Below are positions 35,869 through 45,663 of a DNA stretch of 64,000 bases, piece after piece. A program made the position numbers and the translations under genes. The DNA is from Variovorax sp. DXTD-1 (GTDB taxonomy: Bacteria; Pseudomonadota; Gammaproteobacteria; Burkholderiales; Burkholderiaceae_C), in assembly GCF_003984625.1 (NCBI RefSeq), contig NZ_RWKH01000023.1, positions 1 to 64,000 on the forward strand. Direction: 5' to 3'. How positions within the stretch are numbered: position 1 is the stretch's first letter; the number at the start of each line of letters is the position of its first letter. Under the pieces are notes generated by a model. It was not told the DNA's origin. It ran no database searches and was given only the letters and a program-made list of their open reading frames with translations.

Positions 35869-38211
35869 ATGTCCGATTTGACGACCTCATCGACCCCTAC
35901 GCCCGAAGACAAGCGCGCCGAACTGCGGCGCGCCGCCCTCGAGTACCACGAGCTTCCGGTGCCCGGCAAGATTGCCATCGCCGCCACCAAGCAGATGGTG
36001 AACCAGCGCGACCTGTCGCTGGCCTATTCGCCCGGCGTGGCCGCGCCTTGCGAGGAAATCGTCAAGGATCCGGCCAACGCCTTCAAGTACACGGCGCGCG
36101 GCAACCTGGTGGCGGTGATCACCAACGGCACCGCGGTGCTCGGCCTGGGCGACATCGGCGCGCTGGCTTCCAAGCCGGTGATGGAAGGCAAGGGCGTTCT
36201 CTTCAAGAAGTTTGCCGGTGTCGACGTGTTCGACATCGAGATCGACGAAAAAGACCCGGTCAAGCTGGTCGAGATCATCGCCTCGCTGGAGCCGACCTTC
36301 GGCGCCATCAACCTGGAAGACATCAAGGCCCCGGACTGCTTCTACGTCGAGCGCGAGCTGCGCAAGCGCATGAAGATTCCGGTGTTCCACGACGACCAGC
36401 ACGGCACGGCCATTACCGTGGCGGCGGCCATGCTCAACGGCCTGAAGGTGGCGGGCAAGGACATCACCGAGGTCAAGCTGGTCACCTCCGGCGCGGGCGC
36501 TGCGGCGCTGGCTTGCCTGAACCTGCTGCTCAAGGTGGGCCTGAAGCGCGAGAACGTGTTCGTCACCGACCTGGCCGGCGTGGTCTATGAGGGCCGCGAA
36601 GAGCTGATGGACGACGACAAGCGCCAGTACATGCAAAAAACCACGGCCCGCACGCTGGCCGAGGTGATCGACGGTGCCGACGTGTTCCTGGGCCTGTCGG
36701 CCGGCGGGGTGCTCAAGCCTGCCATGGTGGCCAAGATGGCCCCCCGCCCGGTGATCTTCGCGCTGGCCAACCCGAACCCGGAAATCGCGCCCGAAGACGC
36801 CCATGCGGTGCGCCCTGACGTGATCATGGCCACGGGCCGCACCGACTACCCGAACCAGGTCAACAACGTTCTGTGCTTCCCGTACATCTTCCGCGGCGCG
36901 CTCGATTCGGGCGCCACCACGATCACCGACGAGATGGAAATTGCCGCGGTGCGCGCCATTGCCGACCTGGCGCAGGCCGAGCAGAGCGAGCGCGTGGCGG
37001 CCGCCTACGTCGGCGAAAAGCTGTCTTTCGGCCCTGAATACCTGATTCCGAAGCCCTTCGATCCGCGGCTGATGATGAAGATCGCACCCGCAGTGGCCAA
37101 GGCCGCCGAGGAAAGCGGTGTGGCATCGCGTCCCATCAAGGACATGGACGCCTACCGCGACCGCCTGCAGAGCTTCGTCTATGCCTCGGGCACCACGATG
37201 AAGCCGATCTTCGACGCCGCCAAGCGGGCGCAGAAGAAGCGCGTGGCGTACTGCGAAGGCGAGGAAGAGCGCGTGCTGCGCGCCGCGCAGATCGTGGTCG
37301 ACGAAGGCATTGCCCGCCCGACGCTGATCGGCCGCCCGGCCATCATTGCGCAGCGCATCGAGAAGTTCGGCCTGCGCCTGAAGGAAGAGCTCGACTACGA
37401 CATCGTCAACGTCGAGCAGGACCACCGCTACCGCGACTTCTGGCAGACCTACCACCGCATGACGGAGCGCAAAGGCCAGACGGTGCAAACCGCCAAGATC
37501 GAGATGCGCCGCCGCCTGACGCTGATCGGCGCCATGCTGCTGCACAAGGACGAGGTCGACGGCATGATCTGCGGCACCTGGGGCACCACGCTGATCCACC
37601 TGCACTACATCGACCAGGTGATCGGCAAGCGCCCGGGCGGCTGCGAAAGCACCCCGCAGGACGTGCCGGTGTACGCCTGCATGAACGGCCTGCTGCTGCC
37701 CGACCGCCAGGTGTTCCTGGTCGACACCCACGTCAACTACGACCCCTCGCCCGAGGAACTGGCCGAAATCACGACCATGGCGGCGGAGGAGATGATGCGT
37801 TTCGGCCTCAAGCCCAAGGCTGCGCTGTTGTCGCACTCCAACTTCGGCACCAGCAACGAGCCCAGCGCGGTCAAGATGCGCAAGACGCTCGACCTGCTGC
37901 GCGTGCAGGCACCCTGGCTCGAAGTGGACGGCGAAATGCACGGCGACGTGGCGCTCGACAGCAAGCAACGCGCGGTCGTCATGCCGCACAGCGCGCTCGC
38001 GGGCGACGCCAATCTGTTGGTTTTTCCGAACATCGACGCAGCCAATATTTCTTACAACCTGCTCAAAACTGCGGCAGGCGGAAATATCGCCATCGGCCCG
38101 GTTCTGCTCGGCGCCGCCAAACCTGTGCACATTCTCACGGCCAGCGCAACCGTTCGGCGCATCGTGAACATGACAGCCTTGACAGTCGCTGACGCAAACG
38201 CAGAGCGATAG
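35869..38211 (+). CDS. maeB: NADP-dependent malic enzyme with C-terminal phosphotransacetylase-like domain
   Basis: Oxidative decarboxylase converting malate to pyruvate with NADP reduction, 780 residues. The malic-enzyme core covers about 1-430: [15 protein letters not shown] (active-site Tyr/Lys region), [29 protein letters not shown] and [14 protein letters not shown] for NADP. The C-terminal about 340 residues resemble phosphotransacetylase and probably regulate or oligomerise rather than catalyse. The ATG at 35869 has AGGAG about 9 bases upstream; TACAAT at 35824-35829 is a candidate -10. A much longer frame reaching upstream is noise from antisense coding of the SPFH operon. Confidence 0.95.
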   Translation: MSDLTTSSTPTPEDKRAELRRAALEYHELPVPGKIAIAATKQMVNQRDLSLAYSPGVAAPCEEIVKDPANAFKYTARGNLVAVITNGTAVLGLGDIGALASKPVMEGKGVLFKKFAGVDVFDIEIDEKDPVKLVEIIASLEPTFGAINLEDIKAPDCFYVERELRKRMKIPVFHDDQHGTAITVAAAMLNGLKVAGKDITEVKLVTSGAGAAALACLNLLLKVGLKRENVFVTDLAGVVYEGREELMDDDKRQYMQKTTARTLAEVIDGADVFLGLSAGGVLKPAMVAKMAPRPVIFALANPNPEIAPEDAHAVRPDVIMATGRTDYPNQVNNVLCFPYIFRGALDSGATTITDEMEIAAVRAIADLAQAEQSERVAAAYVGEKLSFGPEYLIPKPFDPRLMMKIAPAVAKAAEESGVASRPIKDMDAYRDRLQSFVYASGTTMKPIFDAAKRAQKKRVAYCEGEEERVLRAAQIVVDEGIARPTLIGRPAIIAQRIEKFGLRLKEELDYDIVNVEQDHRYRDFWQTYHRMTERKGQTVQTAKIEMRRRLTLIGAMLLHKDEVDGMICGTWGTTLIHLHYIDQVIGKRPGGCESTPQDVPVYACMNGLLLPDRQVFLVDTHVNYDPSPEELAEITTMAAEEMMRFGLKPKAALLSHSNFGTSNEPSAVKMRKTLDLLRVQAPWLEVDGEMHGDVALDSKQRAVVMPHSALAGDANLLVFPNIDAANISYNLLKTAAGGNIAIGPVLLGAAKPVHILTASATVRRIVNMTALTVADANAER

Positions 38212-38220
38212 GCCATCTGG

Positions 38221-38253
38221 CGAGAGTGGCTGCCCACTTAAGGGGCCACTCTC
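38221..38253 (+). terminator. Hairpin downstream of maeB
   Basis: GAGAGTGGC and GCCACTCTC pair around a 14-base loop, about 10 bases after the maeB stop. There is no U-run after it, so it may act as an RNA stabiliser or a factor-dependent stop rather than an intrinsic terminator. Confidence 0.45.
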
Positions 38254-38393
38254 CGCCCCTTCGGACTGCTCAAACTTTGGGCAGTCGCTTGCTATTTTCG
38301 CCAGCGTGGTGCACACTCGCGGGCTTGAATTTGCGGGTTAACCCCAGGGTTGCACGCCAATTTGGAACCCCCGCTCTTTTCTTGTGGTGCCCC

Positions 38394-38807
38394 ATGGCGG
38401 CTTACGCCTCGATCACGTCCTCTGTCACTAAGTTTGCGCTCACCGGCTTCGTGCTGGCGGCGTTGGCGACGGGGGCCGAGGCCCGCCGCGAGTGGTTCGG
38501 CACCGGAAAGCCCGCCCAGGAATCGATTGCACTGACCGAATTGCCGGCTCAGGGCCAGCGAACCTACGAAGCCATTCTGAGTGGCGGCCCCTTCCGATAC
38601 GAAAAGGACGGCACGGTATTTGGCAATCGCGAGCGTCTTTTGCCGCCGGCGCGGCGCGGTCACTACCGCGAGTACACGGTGGCAACACCCGGCTCGCGCG
38701 ATCGCGGCGCACGGCGCATTGTCTGCGGCGGTGAACAGCGCACGACACCTGAGGCCTGCTGGTACACGGCAGACCATTACGCGAGTTTCAGACGGATTGC
38801 ACCATGA
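38394..38807 (+). CDS. Secreted barnase-like guanyl-specific ribonuclease
   Basis: 137-residue RNase with an N-terminal signal peptide (TKFALTGFVLAALATGAEA). The barnase/T1-type catalytic core is intact: FGNRERLLP aligns with the Arg59 region of barnase, REYTV supplies the general base Glu73, RDRGARRIV the Arg83/87 region, and TADHYASF the acid His102. The basic mature region fits an RNA-cleaving toxin or nutritional nuclease. The usual Lys27 helix appears shortened. Its stop overlaps the start of the barstar gene, so the cell makes the inhibitor with the enzyme. Confidence 0.9.
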   Translation: MAAYASITSSVTKFALTGFVLAALATGAEARREWFGTGKPAQESIALTELPAQGQRTYEAILSGGPFRYEKDGTVFGNRERLLPPARRGHYREYTVATPGSRDRGARRIVCGGEQRTTPEACWYTADHYASFRRIAP

Positions 38808-39283
38808 GCGATGACAACGACTTGAGCGGCGCCCCGAAGCGCCCCGAAGAAATGATGATGACTATGGAAAGACCAGCGGAGATGACTTTATCCCTTCGTG
38901 CCGTACGCCCGAACATCGTGCAATCGATTCGTGCGTTCCGCGTGAACGACCTGCAGGAAGCCGCCAACGCAGCAGGCCAGCACTTCCTGTACGCCAACCT
39001 GGGCAATGCCCAGACCAAGCAGGACGTTCTCGACCTCATCGCGCAGCAGTTCACCTTTCCGGCGCACTTCGGCAAGAATTTTGACGCGCTGTACGACTGC
39101 ATGACCGACCCGTTGTATAAATCGGGCCCGCAGCCCGGTTTTGTCATCGTGCTCGAACAGATTCCGGCCAACGCCAAGTTCGACAAGGAAGCGCGCGAGC
39201 AATTGCTCGACATCTTCCGCGACGCCTCCGACTACTGGGGCGACCGGAAGGTCCCGTTCCGGTGCTTCTATTCTTTTCTGTAG
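38804..39283 (+). CDS. Barstar-family ribonuclease inhibitor
   Basis: 159-residue cytosolic protein; residues about 60-159 are the barstar fold, with the hallmark FPAHFGKNFDALYDCMTDPL (helix 2 plugging the RNase active site) and DYWGDRKVPFRCFYSFL at the end. The N-terminal about 40 residues are extra compared with B. amyloliquefaciens barstar (89 residues). The ATGA overlap with the RNase gene assures inhibitor synthesis before export of the enzyme. The pair is the bacterial equivalent of barnase-barstar. Confidence 0.92.
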   Translation: MSDDNDLSGAPKRPEEMMMTMERPAEMTLSLRAVRPNIVQSIRAFRVNDLQEAANAAGQHFLYANLGNAQTKQDVLDLIAQQFTFPAHFGKNFDALYDCMTDPLYKSGPQPGFVIVLEQIPANAKFDKEAREQLLDIFRDASDYWGDRKVPFRCFYSFL

Positions 39284-39504
39284 CCCGTTCTGCACACACC
39301 AGCCAAGCAGAACGGGCGAACGAGGCTCAGCCGAACGGCGCAGCACTCGATGGCATCGAAATCAACAGCAACAATGCAACCGCAGCAGCCGGCGCGGAGC
39401 CGGAAGGCGAAAAAATGCCGACCGATAAACTGGTCGACGTTTCGCCGCTCGCATTGCGTATGAGCAGCCCCTTTAATGCGGGCTACTGGTTAGCAGCCGC
39501 GTAA
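39262..39504 (+). CDS. Hypothetical protein in the barstar-rsmA spacer
   Basis: Possible 80-residue ORF from a GTG inside the barstar end; an ATG at 39415 would give only 29 residues (MPTDKLVDVSPLALRMSS and on). The composition (Asn/Ala-rich middle, GIEINSNNATAAAG) is not obviously noise and the frame ends just before a terminator, but no family is recognised and codon use gives no strong support. It may be a small envelope protein or an artefact. The rest of the spacer shows nothing else besides the terminator. Confidence 0.3.
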   Translation: MLLFFSVARSAHTSQAERANEAQPNGAALDGIEINSNNATAAAGAEPEGEKMPTDKLVDVSPLALRMSSPFNAGYWLAAA

Positions 39505-39530
39505 GACGCTCTCGCCCCAGGCGCTACAAA

Positions 39531-39556
39531 AAGCCCGTCTCGCGACGGGCTTTTTT
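39531..39556. terminator. Intrinsic terminator between barstar region and rsmA
   Basis: AAGCCCGTC and GACGGGCTT flank a TCGC loop and are followed by TTTTTT; the preceding A-run makes it work in both directions. It ends transcription of the convergent barnase-barstar and lptD-surA-rsmA units. Confidence 0.85.
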
Positions 39557-40325
39557 ATTTGGACTCAGGAGGAACGGCCTGGGCCAAGGCCACGTATTCG
39601 GCCACAGGCACTTCCTCGGCCCGGCGCTGGGCGTCGAATTCACCCGCAAAGCCATGCTCTTCGAGCCACCGGCCCAAGGTATGCCGCATGATCTTGCGGC
39701 GCTGGCTGAAGGCAACCTGCACGATTTCACCGAGGCGGGCCGCATCGACGGCCGGCGGCTCGGTCAGCGGCACCATCCGCACCACGGCACTGTCGACACG
39801 CGGCGGCGGATCGAAACTCTCGGGCGGCACGAACAGCACGTTTTCCATCCGGTAGCGCCACTGCAGCATCACGCTCAGGCGGCTGTAGTCGGAGGTGGCG
39901 GGCTTGGCGACCATGCGGTCGATCACTTCCTTCTGCAGCATGAAATGCTGGTCGGCAATCAGGTGGGCGAAGCCCAGCAGATGGAACAGGATGGGGGTCG
40001 AGATGTTGTAGGGCAGGTTGCCGACCACGCGCAGCGGCGTCGGAAACCTGGCGGCCAGCTCGGCGAAATCGACCTTGAGCACGTCCGACTCGATCACGTC
40101 GAGCTGCGGATGGTCCCGCAGCCGCTTGGCCAGGTCGCGGTCGAGCTCGACAACCGTCAGGCGCCCGAGCCGCTCGACCAGCGGCTGCGTGAGCGCCGCC
40201 AGCCCCGGACCGATCTCGACCATGGCGTCGCCAGGCTGCGGCGCGATCTCGTGCACGATCGCATCGATGATGCCCCCGTCGGACAGGAAGTGCTGCCCGA
40301 ACCGTTTCCTGGCGATATGTGCCAT
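39555..40325 (-). CDS. rsmA: 16S rRNA (adenine(1518)-N6/adenine(1519)-N6)-dimethyltransferase
   Basis: Ribosome-maturation enzyme (KsgA) of 256 residues that dimethylates two adenines in the 3' terminal helix of 16S rRNA. The start [16 protein letters not shown] is diagnostic, followed by the SAM site [20 protein letters not shown] and the catalytic NLPYN. The start overlaps the surA stop by one base (TGATG), giving the order lptD-surA-rsmA. The pdxA gene commonly found between surA and rsmA is absent here. Confidence 0.95.
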   Translation of the reverse strand: MAHIARKRFGQHFLSDGGIIDAIVHEIAPQPGDAMVEIGPGLAALTQPLVERLGRLTVVELDRDLAKRLRDHPQLDVIESDVLKVDFAELAARFPTPLRVVGNLPYNISTPILFHLLGFAHLIADQHFMLQKEVIDRMVAKPATSDYSRLSVMLQWRYRMENVLFVPPESFDPPPRVDSAVVRMVPLTEPPAVDAARLGEIVQVAFSQRRKIMRHTLGRWLEEHGFAGEFDAQRRAEEVPVAEYVALAQAVPPESK

Positions 40326-41734
40326 CAGGACTGGGGCGGCTCGCGGTATTCGACGTAGGCGCGCGCCCGCACTTCCTGCACCCAGGTGGTGAAGGCTTCT
40401 TCGACCCGCTGCTCGCGCAGCACGGCCCGTGCGGCTTCGCGCTGCTCGGTCTGCGTGAGCTTGGATTCACGGCGGCCGACCACCTGGATCAGGTGAACGC
40501 CGAAGCGCGACACCACGGGGTCGCTGATCTGGCCGGGTGCGAGCCGGTCCATGGCTTCCTCGAACTCGGGCACGAACTGGCCCGGGCGCGACCAGCCGAG
40601 ATCGCCGCCTTCCTTGGCGCTCGCGTCCTGCGAGTTGTCGCGCGCCAGACCGGCAAAGTCGGCTGCGTTGGCTTGCAGGCGGCGCTTGAATTCGGCCAGC
40701 TGCGCAACCGCTTGCGCTGTCGTGCGCTTGGGGTCGTTGAGCAGCAGGATGTGGCGCACCTGGGTCTGGGTGACGGTCGCGTCCATGGCGCCCAACTGGG
40801 CCTTGGCCAGAACCTTCAGCACATGGAAGCCCGCACCCGAGCGGATGGGCCCCGCAATGCCGTTGACCGGTGTCGACTGCGTCGCTTCGACGAACAGCGA
40901 CGGATAGCGGTCGGCGCCGCGCATGCCGATGGCACCGCCGTTGGCGCGGTCGGGCGAATCGGAGTTTTCCTGCACCAGCTTGGCGAAGTCTTCGCCGGAA
41001 CGGGCGCGCTGCGCGAGGCCCTGGGCCTTCTGCTGCAGCGTGGCCACTTGCGCGGGGGTGGCGTTCTCGGGCACGGCGACGAGCAGCTGCGCGAGATTGA
41101 TGTTCTGCAGGGCCGCGTCCTTGGTGGGGGAGTTTCGCTGGTCGCGCAGGTATTCGTCGGCCTCGGAATCGCTGACCTTGACCTTCGATTCGACTTCGCG
41201 GTCGCGCAGCCGCGTGAGCAGCAGCTGGTCGCGCAGATCGTTGCGGAATTCGCGCGGTGCAATGCCTTCGGCCGCCACGCGGCGGCGCAGTTCTTCGACG
41301 CTGAGCTGGTTCTGGCGTGCCACGGTCTGTTCGGCCTGGTCGATCGCCACGTCGTCCACCTTGATGCCGTTTTCCTTCGCCAGTTGGAGCTGGGCACGCT
41401 CGGAGATCAGGCGCTCGAGCACGAGGCGCGTGAGTTCGGCGCGGGGCACGCGCTCGGCTTCGGCGTTTTCGCGGACGAGGCGAGTCACGCGCGTCTGCAC
41501 CTCGGTGTTGGTGATGGGCTCGGAATTGACCAGCGCGACGATGTACTCGGCCGAGCGCTGCACCGGCGCCGCGGTGGAGGGCGCGGTACGCGGGACCGGC
41601 GGCGCAAGCCGCGGGCCGGCGCGCATGATGTCCGTGATGCCCCCGCCGCCGCTGGGACGCAGGCCCTGCGCGCCGGACGTTGCAGCCAGCGCCGCAAGGC
41701 AGCTCAAGGTAAGGATGGAACGGATGTGTTTCAT
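40325..41734 (-). CDS. surA: Periplasmic peptidyl-prolyl isomerase/chaperone SurA
   Basis: 469-residue outer-membrane-protein chaperone. A signal peptide ([19 protein letters not shown]) precedes the helical N-terminal chaperone domain ([19 protein letters not shown] and [10 protein letters not shown]), and two parvulin domains follow: one around [19 protein letters not shown] and one around [17 protein letters not shown]. The ATG at 41734 is the natural start. It delivers unfolded porins and LptD to the BAM complex and is encoded immediately after lptD, its client, and before rsmA. Confidence 0.93.
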   Translation of the reverse strand: MKHIRSILTLSCLAALAATSGAQGLRPSGGGGITDIMRAGPRLAPPVPRTAPSTAAPVQRSAEYIVALVNSEPITNTEVQTRVTRLVRENAEAERVPRAELTRLVLERLISERAQLQLAKENGIKVDDVAIDQAEQTVARQNQLSVEELRRRVAAEGIAPREFRNDLRDQLLLTRLRDREVESKVKVSDSEADEYLRDQRNSPTKDAALQNINLAQLLVAVPENATPAQVATLQQKAQGLAQRARSGEDFAKLVQENSDSPDRANGGAIGMRGADRYPSLFVEATQSTPVNGIAGPIRSGAGFHVLKVLAKAQLGAMDATVTQTQVRHILLLNDPKRTTAQAVAQLAEFKRRLQANAADFAGLARDNSQDASAKEGGDLGWSRPGQFVPEFEEAMDRLAPGQISDPVVSRFGVHLIQVVGRRESKLTQTEQREAARAVLREQRVEEAFTTWVQEVRARAYVEYREPPQS

Positions 41735-41751
41735 GGCTTTGCTCAATCGTC

Positions 41752-44334
41752 TCAGTCGTAATTGGTGAAGCGGCTCGGCGCCTCGGTGGGCTCGCGCAGG
41801 GGCTGGTAGCGCTGGATGTTTTGCCGCAGGGCCTGCATGGGACTCGATCCGATGCTGGAAAATCCGACGAATTCGAGCTGGAACATGATGCGGGTGTTGG
41901 CCGTCACCTGCCCGGTCGTCACGCGCTGAAGCACCACGCGCCCGATCCAGCAGCAGCCGTCGTACTCGAAGCCGAGCACGCCGTCCGTGAGTTTCTTGTC
42001 CTGCAGGCTGTAGTTGAGCCGGCCCACGGCATACCAACGCCCGCCGCCCTGGCCCTTGCCCGGGCCGAGGTCCTTGCCCTTGTCGCCCCACAGGTCGTTG
42101 AGCGGCCATTGCCAGCCCACGTCGAACGACTTGTTGCCGTCGGTGGCGGTCGGGGTGCTGGGCGCCTGGTAGCGGAATGCGGCGCTGAGGTTGTGATACG
42201 GCTCGGGGTTGTAACGCGCGCTGATGGCCGAACGCGTCGACCTTTGCGTGTCGGGGTTGTACTGCACGACCGTGTCCAGGCTCCACTTGGGCGTCCAGTT
42301 GATCTGCGCGCCCACCAGCAGGTCGCTCGCGCGATCGGTGATCGGCACGCCGCCCGGCAGTGTGACTTTTTGATCGCTGAAACGCAGCCGCTGCGCAATG
42401 CCGAAACGCGCTGCTTCAACACCCGTGGCGGGGTCGATCAGGCGGGACGTCACGCCGAGCGTGAGCGTGTTGGTGTCGGAGATGCGGTCGTTGCCCGAGA
42501 ACGCGTTCTCGGTATAGATGGTCGCAAAGCTGAAATCGTTGGCCGCCGAATCGTAGTTCGGCAGCATGCTCTGGTTGCGGTACGGCGTGTAGACGTAGTA
42601 CGCACGCGGTTCCAGCGTCTGGCGGAAGGCACGGCCGAAGTAGTTCGCATCCCGCTCGAAGATCAGGCCGCTGTCAAGGCTGAAGGTCGGCACCGTGCGG
42701 TTGCTCGAGGTCGGAAAGAAATACAGCGAGTTCGGGTTGTAGGGCACGCCGTTGACGTACGTGATTCCGTTGACGGTGAGCTTCGGAACGTCCGCCTGCG
42801 GCAGGTAGTAGTTGTACGAAGTCGCATGCAGCTGCAGCTTCGGAATGACGAAGGAACTCGGCGTGATGAACGGACGGCTGATGGTTGCCTGGGCGAAGGC
42901 GCGATCCCCGTCGGGCTGCGACTGCTGGTTGACGTCGAAGCCAGGCTGGCCGCTCAGGATGCTGTTGACCCGGAAGCGCGTGTAGTCGAGATTCAGCCCC
43001 ACGTCGAAGCCGTGCCAGTCGTACTTGGCGTAGTTCGCGGTGATCTGCGGCATCCGGTCGTACGACGGCACGATCGGCGAGAGGTTGTATTGCAGCGTCT
43101 GGTAGCGCGTGGTGCGCAGAATGCCGCTCCAGTCGTCCTTGGCCCAGTTGAGTGCCGCTTCGTTCGGCAGCTGGCGCTGCGCCAGTGTGGGCGTGCGCGT
43201 GAAGTCGCGCCAGTAGTCGTCGTCGCTGACCCGGTTGATATTGATGTTGGCCGACAGCGAATCCAGGCCCAGCGCCTTGGCATTGAACTCCTGGTGATGG
43301 GTGCCCCAGATGCCCCAGCGCTTGCTGCTGTTGGGCGCTGAGGTCAGGTCCTTGGCCTGGATTTCTCCGTTGGCCAGCTGCTGGAGCTGGCTGGCGCGCA
43401 GCTCGTTGTAGCGCTGGCCCACCAGGCGGTCGCTGCCCATGAAGTCCAGGCGGATGGTGCCGTTGTAATCCTTCTCGAGATAGCGGAACTCCGAACCCAG
43501 GTTGAGCCCCCGCTTGCTCATCAGCGTGGGCGTGAACGTGGCATCGCGGTTGGGTGCGATGTTCCAGTAGTACGGCTGCGAGATCTCGATGCCGTTGGTG
43601 TTGTCGATGCCGACCGTCGGCGGCAAGAGGCCGCTCTTGCGCTCGCTCGACAGCGGAAAGCTCACGCTCGGCAGCGGCGGCGTGCTGATGCCCATGAAGC
43701 TCAGCCGCGCATCGGTGGCCACGCCGATGTTTTCTTCGGTGTCGGTGGTCATGGTGGCCGCGGTCAGCAGCCAGGCGGGCATCCAGCCCGGGTAGTCTTC
43801 GCGCCGGCAGGTGGTGTAGGTGGCGCTGCGCGCCACCGACACGCTGCTGTCGACGAAATCGATGCGCTGCGCCTCGCCGTGCCCGCCGGTGGCGAGAAAG
43901 CTGTAGCGCACATTGTTGAAGAAGCCTTCGAAGGTCTCGAGCTTGAGCTCGAGCTCGGGACCTTCGTACACATTGCCGGCCTGGTTCACCCGCACGTTGC
44001 CGCGCGCCTTGGCCCGGTCGTCGGGCTGGTAGTACTCGAGCCGGTCGGCGGTGATGGCGACTTCGCCGCGCCGCAGGGTGGCATTGCCTTCGACCACGGT
44101 CTCCAGGTCCTGGCGGCCGGACAGGCGGTCACCGGTAATCAGGCTCGGCAACTGGCTGCGCTCGGCGGGGGGCAGTGTTTCGGTCAGCTGCGGCGTGCGC
44201 TTGAGCACCAGGGGGCCGTCGAGGCCGCCCGCCGGCTGCGCGGAGGCGCCGTGCGCGTGCAGCAGCGCCAGCGACAGCAACGCCAATGGCAGCGGCGGAC
44301 CGGAACGCCGCAAGGCAGCAGCACGTCGGCTCAT
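41752..44334 (-). CDS. lptD: LPS-assembly protein LptD (outer-membrane LPS translocon)
   Basis: 860-residue outer-membrane beta-barrel that inserts lipopolysaccharide into the outer leaflet with LptE. A signal peptide with an arginine-rich start (MSRRAAALRR) ends near HGASAQ; an OstA-type periplasmic jellyroll follows (about 75-210, AITADRLEYYQPDDRAKARG), then a barrel of about 26 strands. Cysteines in TTCRRED and DGCCWIGR match the conserved disulfide pairs. A longer TTG frame upstream is less likely than the ATG at 44334. It leads the operon with surA and rsmA, and is divergent from amgK. Confidence 0.93.
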   Translation of the reverse strand: MSRRAAALRRSGPPLPLALLSLALLHAHGASAQPAGGLDGPLVLKRTPQLTETLPPAERSQLPSLITGDRLSGRQDLETVVEGNATLRRGEVAITADRLEYYQPDDRAKARGNVRVNQAGNVYEGPELELKLETFEGFFNNVRYSFLATGGHGEAQRIDFVDSSVSVARSATYTTCRREDYPGWMPAWLLTAATMTTDTEENIGVATDARLSFMGISTPPLPSVSFPLSSERKSGLLPPTVGIDNTNGIEISQPYYWNIAPNRDATFTPTLMSKRGLNLGSEFRYLEKDYNGTIRLDFMGSDRLVGQRYNELRASQLQQLANGEIQAKDLTSAPNSSKRWGIWGTHHQEFNAKALGLDSLSANININRVSDDDYWRDFTRTPTLAQRQLPNEAALNWAKDDWSGILRTTRYQTLQYNLSPIVPSYDRMPQITANYAKYDWHGFDVGLNLDYTRFRVNSILSGQPGFDVNQQSQPDGDRAFAQATISRPFITPSSFVIPKLQLHATSYNYYLPQADVPKLTVNGITYVNGVPYNPNSLYFFPTSSNRTVPTFSLDSGLIFERDANYFGRAFRQTLEPRAYYVYTPYRNQSMLPNYDSAANDFSFATIYTENAFSGNDRISDTNTLTLGVTSRLIDPATGVEAARFGIAQRLRFSDQKVTLPGGVPITDRASDLLVGAQINWTPKWSLDTVVQYNPDTQRSTRSAISARYNPEPYHNLSAAFRYQAPSTPTATDGNKSFDVGWQWPLNDLWGDKGKDLGPGKGQGGGRWYAVGRLNYSLQDKKLTDGVLGFEYDGCCWIGRVVLQRVTTGQVTANTRIMFQLEFVGFSSIGSSPMQALRQNIQRYQPLREPTEAPSRFTNYD

Positions 44335-44568
44335 CAAGCGCCCCGCCGCATCGTTCCGGAGAAGGACCGCAGTCTCCCCGAGGAGGGCTGCGAGTGCACA
44401 AGGTGCCAAACGTGGGAGCTTTGGATCGTAGGCATCGGTCAGGAACGAAGGATCGTCGGGAGGACGGCGCGGCAGGCCGGCAGGTTGCAGGAGCCGGCGG
44501 CAACTCTGTTCGACCAGGGAGGACCGCAGGAGTTGCCGCGCCAGGCGGATTTGTAGAATCGATTATCC

Positions 44569-45663
44569 ATGACAGCACCCCAGTCCCCCGCCACCGAGCC
44601 CGCCCCCCCTGCCAACCCCATTCTGTGGGCCGATCCGCAGCGCGCCGCGGTGTTCGAAGGCTGGCTGGCCGGCATTGCCGCCGCGCACCGCCTGCTGCCC
44701 GGCACCGTGCGCCTCGCGTCGGCCGATGCGAGCTTTAGGCGCTACTTCCGCGTCGACACCTCAGAGGCCGCCGGCACCCGCATCGTGATGGATGCGCCGC
44801 CCGACAAGGAGAACAGCGAGCCGTTCGTGCAAGTCGCCCGTTTGATGGCCGAGGCCGGCGTCACGGCGCCGCGGGTGCTCGAATGGGACCGGCCCAACGG
44901 CTTTCTGCTGCTCGACGATCTCGGCCACCAGACCATGCTCGACGTGATCGATCCGGCCCAGCCGGACGCGAGCCGTCCGCTCTACGACCAGGCGATCGAC
45001 GCGCTGATCCGCTGGCAACTGGCGTCCAGGCCGGGCGTGCTGCCGCCGTACGACAGGGCTTTGCTCGAGCGGGAGCTGGCGCTTTTCCCCGAGTGGTACA
45101 TCGGCCGCCACCGCGGCATTGCCGTCGAGGGCAAGCTCAAGGAGCGGCTGGAGCGCAGCTTCAAGCTCATCGTCGAGAGCAACCTGGCCTCGCCCAGCGT
45201 CTACGTTCACCGCGACTTCATGCCCCGCAACATAATGGTCCGCGATGGTACCGACCTGGGCGTGCTCGACTTCCAGGACGCGGTCTACGGCCCCATCACC
45301 TACGACATCGCCAGCCTGATGCGGGACGCTTTCCTGAGCTGGGACGAAGAATTCGTGCTCGACATCACGATCCGCTACTGGGAGGCCGCCCGCAAGGCCA
45401 AGCTGCCGGTCGACGCGGATTTCGGCGCCTTCTATCGCTCGGTCGAATGGATGGGGCTGCAGCGCCATCTCAAGGTGGCCGGCATCTTCGCCCGCCTCAC
45501 GCTGAGGGATGGCAAGCCGCGCTACCTGGCCGACACGCCACGCTTCGTCGCCTACATCCGCTCGACGGCCAGCCGCTACATGGAGTTGACCCCGCTGCTG
45601 CGCGTGATCGACGAGATCGAAGGCAGCTCGGCCATCACCGGCTTTGCCTACGGCAGGGTCTAG
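44569..45663 (+). CDS. amgK: N-acetylmuramate/N-acetylglucosamine anomeric kinase (AmgK)
   Basis: Phosphotransferase of 364 residues with the aminoglycoside-phosphotransferase fold, acting in peptidoglycan recycling: it would phosphorylate MurNAc at C1 for MurU. The catalytic loop is VYVHRDFMPRN (HRD at 214-216) and the metal-binding motif is LDFQDA (234-236). In pseudomonads amgK sits next to lptD with murU behind it; here amgK is divergent from lptD, but murU lies elsewhere (25109). A TAGAAT about 10 bases before the ATG suggests a very short leader. A generic choline/aminoglycoside kinase is the alternative. Confidence 0.88.
   Translation: MTAPQSPATEPAPPANPILWADPQRAAVFEGWLAGIAAAHRLLPGTVRLASADASFRRYFRVDTSEAAGTRIVMDAPPDKENSEPFVQVARLMAEAGVTAPRVLEWDRPNGFLLLDDLGHQTMLDVIDPAQPDASRPLYDQAIDALIRWQLASRPGVLPPYDRALLERELALFPEWYIGRHRGIAVEGKLKERLERSFKLIVESNLASPSVYVHRDFMPRNIMVRDGTDLGVLDFQDAVYGPITYDIASLMRDAFLSWDEEFVLDITIRYWEAARKAKLPVDADFGAFYRSVEWMGLQRHLKVAGIFARLTLRDGKPRYLADTPRFVAYIRSTASRYMELTPLLRVIDEIEGSSAITGFAYGRV

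Noticed and set aside
35887-38316. 809-residue minus-strand ORF antisense to maeB
   Set aside because: Antisense shadow of maeB with no recognisable domain and a repetitive His/Arg/Val-rich composition.
38221-38393. Possible small RNA between maeB and the RNase gene
   Set aside because: A hairpin is present, but there is no convincing promoter or terminal U-run; best read as the end of the maeB transcript and leader of the RNase gene.
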